The position numbers were made by a program, and so were the translations under genes. Positions 63,486 through 64,000 of a stretch of DNA of 64,000 bases are shown here, piece after piece; positions within the stretch are counted from its first letter, which is position 1, and each line of letters starts with the position of its first letter. Below the pieces are notes generated by a model. The model made no database searches. It saw nothing but the letters and a program-made list of their open reading frames with translations, and had not been told where the DNA came from. The stretch lies in contig CAJNDS010000020.1 in the NCBI GenBank assembly GCA_905221605.1, positions 1-64,000 on the forward strand. The letters are read 5' to 3'. The stretch is from Symbiodinium natans. Its lineage: Eukaryota > Sar > Dinophyceae > Suessiales > Symbiodiniaceae.

Positions 63486-64000
63486 CTACTCAGCAACTTC
63501 GAACTGAAAGGACAGCTCAACTGGCTTGGTCCAGCCCAGCATGGACCTTGGCCGCCCTCCCACCGACACGGGCATCTTGAAAGCCATGACGTCCAGGACC
63601 ACCCAGCCGAAAAACCGCTTAGCACCCGAGGACCACCAATCGAATGGACTGTCGACCTCGATGAGCGTATCCTGCCTGTGAGAGTCGAAGTCCCGATCGT
63701 CCAAGAACTCGGTCGCCCCAGCAAAGGTGATGATGCCCAGGACCTGAGCCCGTGAAGGAGGAGGGCCAATCTCCGTGTCCACGATGGCACCCTTGGTGGA
63801 CCCGGCGCCGACGGTCTCTATGAGGAAGAGCTGCTCGCCCTCCGAAAAGCACTGGTAGTGACCGAGGGCGTACTTCCTCACCTCCATCTTTTTGCGCCCA
63901 AGCATCAACAGCCGACTCCATGGGTACTGGACATTGAGGCCGCAAAGCGAGAGGCGCTGAGTCGACAAAAAAACTTCATTGGACACCGAAGCAGGCAAGT
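63486..64000 (-). CDS. PUA/ASCH-like domain protein, C-terminal part, runs off the window
   Basis: Minus-strand frame of at least 170 residues ending ...LSFQFEVAE and TAG at 63488-63486. It contains NVQYPWSRLLMLGRKKMEVR, then GEQLFLIETVG, QVLGIITFAGATEF and KRFFGWVVLDVMAF. The order PW-S-x-L-L-x-G-x-K-x-x-E-x-R, L-x-x-I-E-T-x-G, G-x-I-T-F and GWhV-x-x-V is that of the small PUA-fold ASCH/EVE-like proteins that I remember as a large dinoflagellate family; ASCH domains are thought to bind RNA or nucleotides. The first Met in the window (63,998) may be internal. Frames on the other strand and at 63,248-63,790 are shadows. Confidence 0.7.
   Translation of the reverse strand, partial: LPASVSNEVFLSTQRLSLCGLNVQYPWSRLLMLGRKKMEVRKYALGHYQCFSEGEQLFLIETVGAGSTKGAIVDTEIGPPPSRAQVLGIITFAGATEFLDDRDFDSHRQDTLIEVDSPFDWWSSGAKRFFGWVVLDVMAFKMPVSVGGRPRSMLGWTKPVELSFQFEVAE

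Noticed and set aside
63248-63790. 180-codon minus-strand frame and 131-codon plus-strand frame
   Set aside because: Overlap the PUA/ASCH-like frame, which has recognisable motifs; these do not.
1-64000. tRNA, rRNA, snRNA or spliced-leader RNA genes
   Set aside because: Scanned for conserved tRNA boxes, rRNA cores and the dinoflagellate leader sequence by eye; none was convincing.

Overview
The window looks like nuclear DNA of a dinoflagellate, most likely a Symbiodiniaceae-type alga. Four things support this: Arabidopsis-type telomeric heptamers (TTTAGGG/CCCTAAA) throughout; many short exons joined by GT, GC and GA donors; two ubiquitin-like plus ankyrin proteins of a style I know from these genomes; and a PUA/ASCH-like protein and a large FAG/CSSF/EQP family protein that I also associate with dinoflagellates. 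No database was consulted. There is nothing prokaryotic: no operons, Shine-Dalgarno sites, CRISPR, rRNA or tRNA were recognised.

Left block (1 to about 13,640). After simple repeats and a satellite of about 120 bp period (about 870-1,970), one minus-strand gene fills 2,636-12,988. Reading both strands by eye I assembled 28 exons, nearly all ending at dinoflagellate-style splice sites and with matching phases from ATG to stop (about 1,523 residues). Its introns are loaded with (TA)n. The C-terminal third carries a conserved domain with FGECFAG, APDCSSFSW, IIEQPSS and SMGAYG motifs.

Middle block (about 13,640-62,642). Almost 49 kb is a mosaic of perfect and degenerate telomeric arrays, variant arrays, homopolymer C/G tracts, small inverted-repeat elements and islands of unique sequence about 60-200 bp long. 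The islands are mostly open reading frames bounded by usable splice sites, and most are arranged (CCCTAAA)n-island-(TTTAGGG)n. The introns would therefore begin with TTTAGGG and end with CCCTAAA, an inverted telomeric pair. Within this block lie two intact tandem paralogous ankyrin genes (16,407-17,498 and 18,453-19,565), an ion-channel-like exon, an exon with an RNA-polymerase motif-A look, and many unassigned exons. Most exon candidates read best on the plus strand, but they could not be chained into finished genes by eye.

Right edge (62,643-64,000). Telomeric repeats stop abruptly. A minus-strand PUA/ASCH-like gene runs off the window end.

The most interesting aspect is the systematic flanking of exon-like islands by inverted telomeric arrays, together with several families of 95-130 bp inverted-repeat elements, one of which sits just before the ATG of only one of the two duplicated ankyrin genes.
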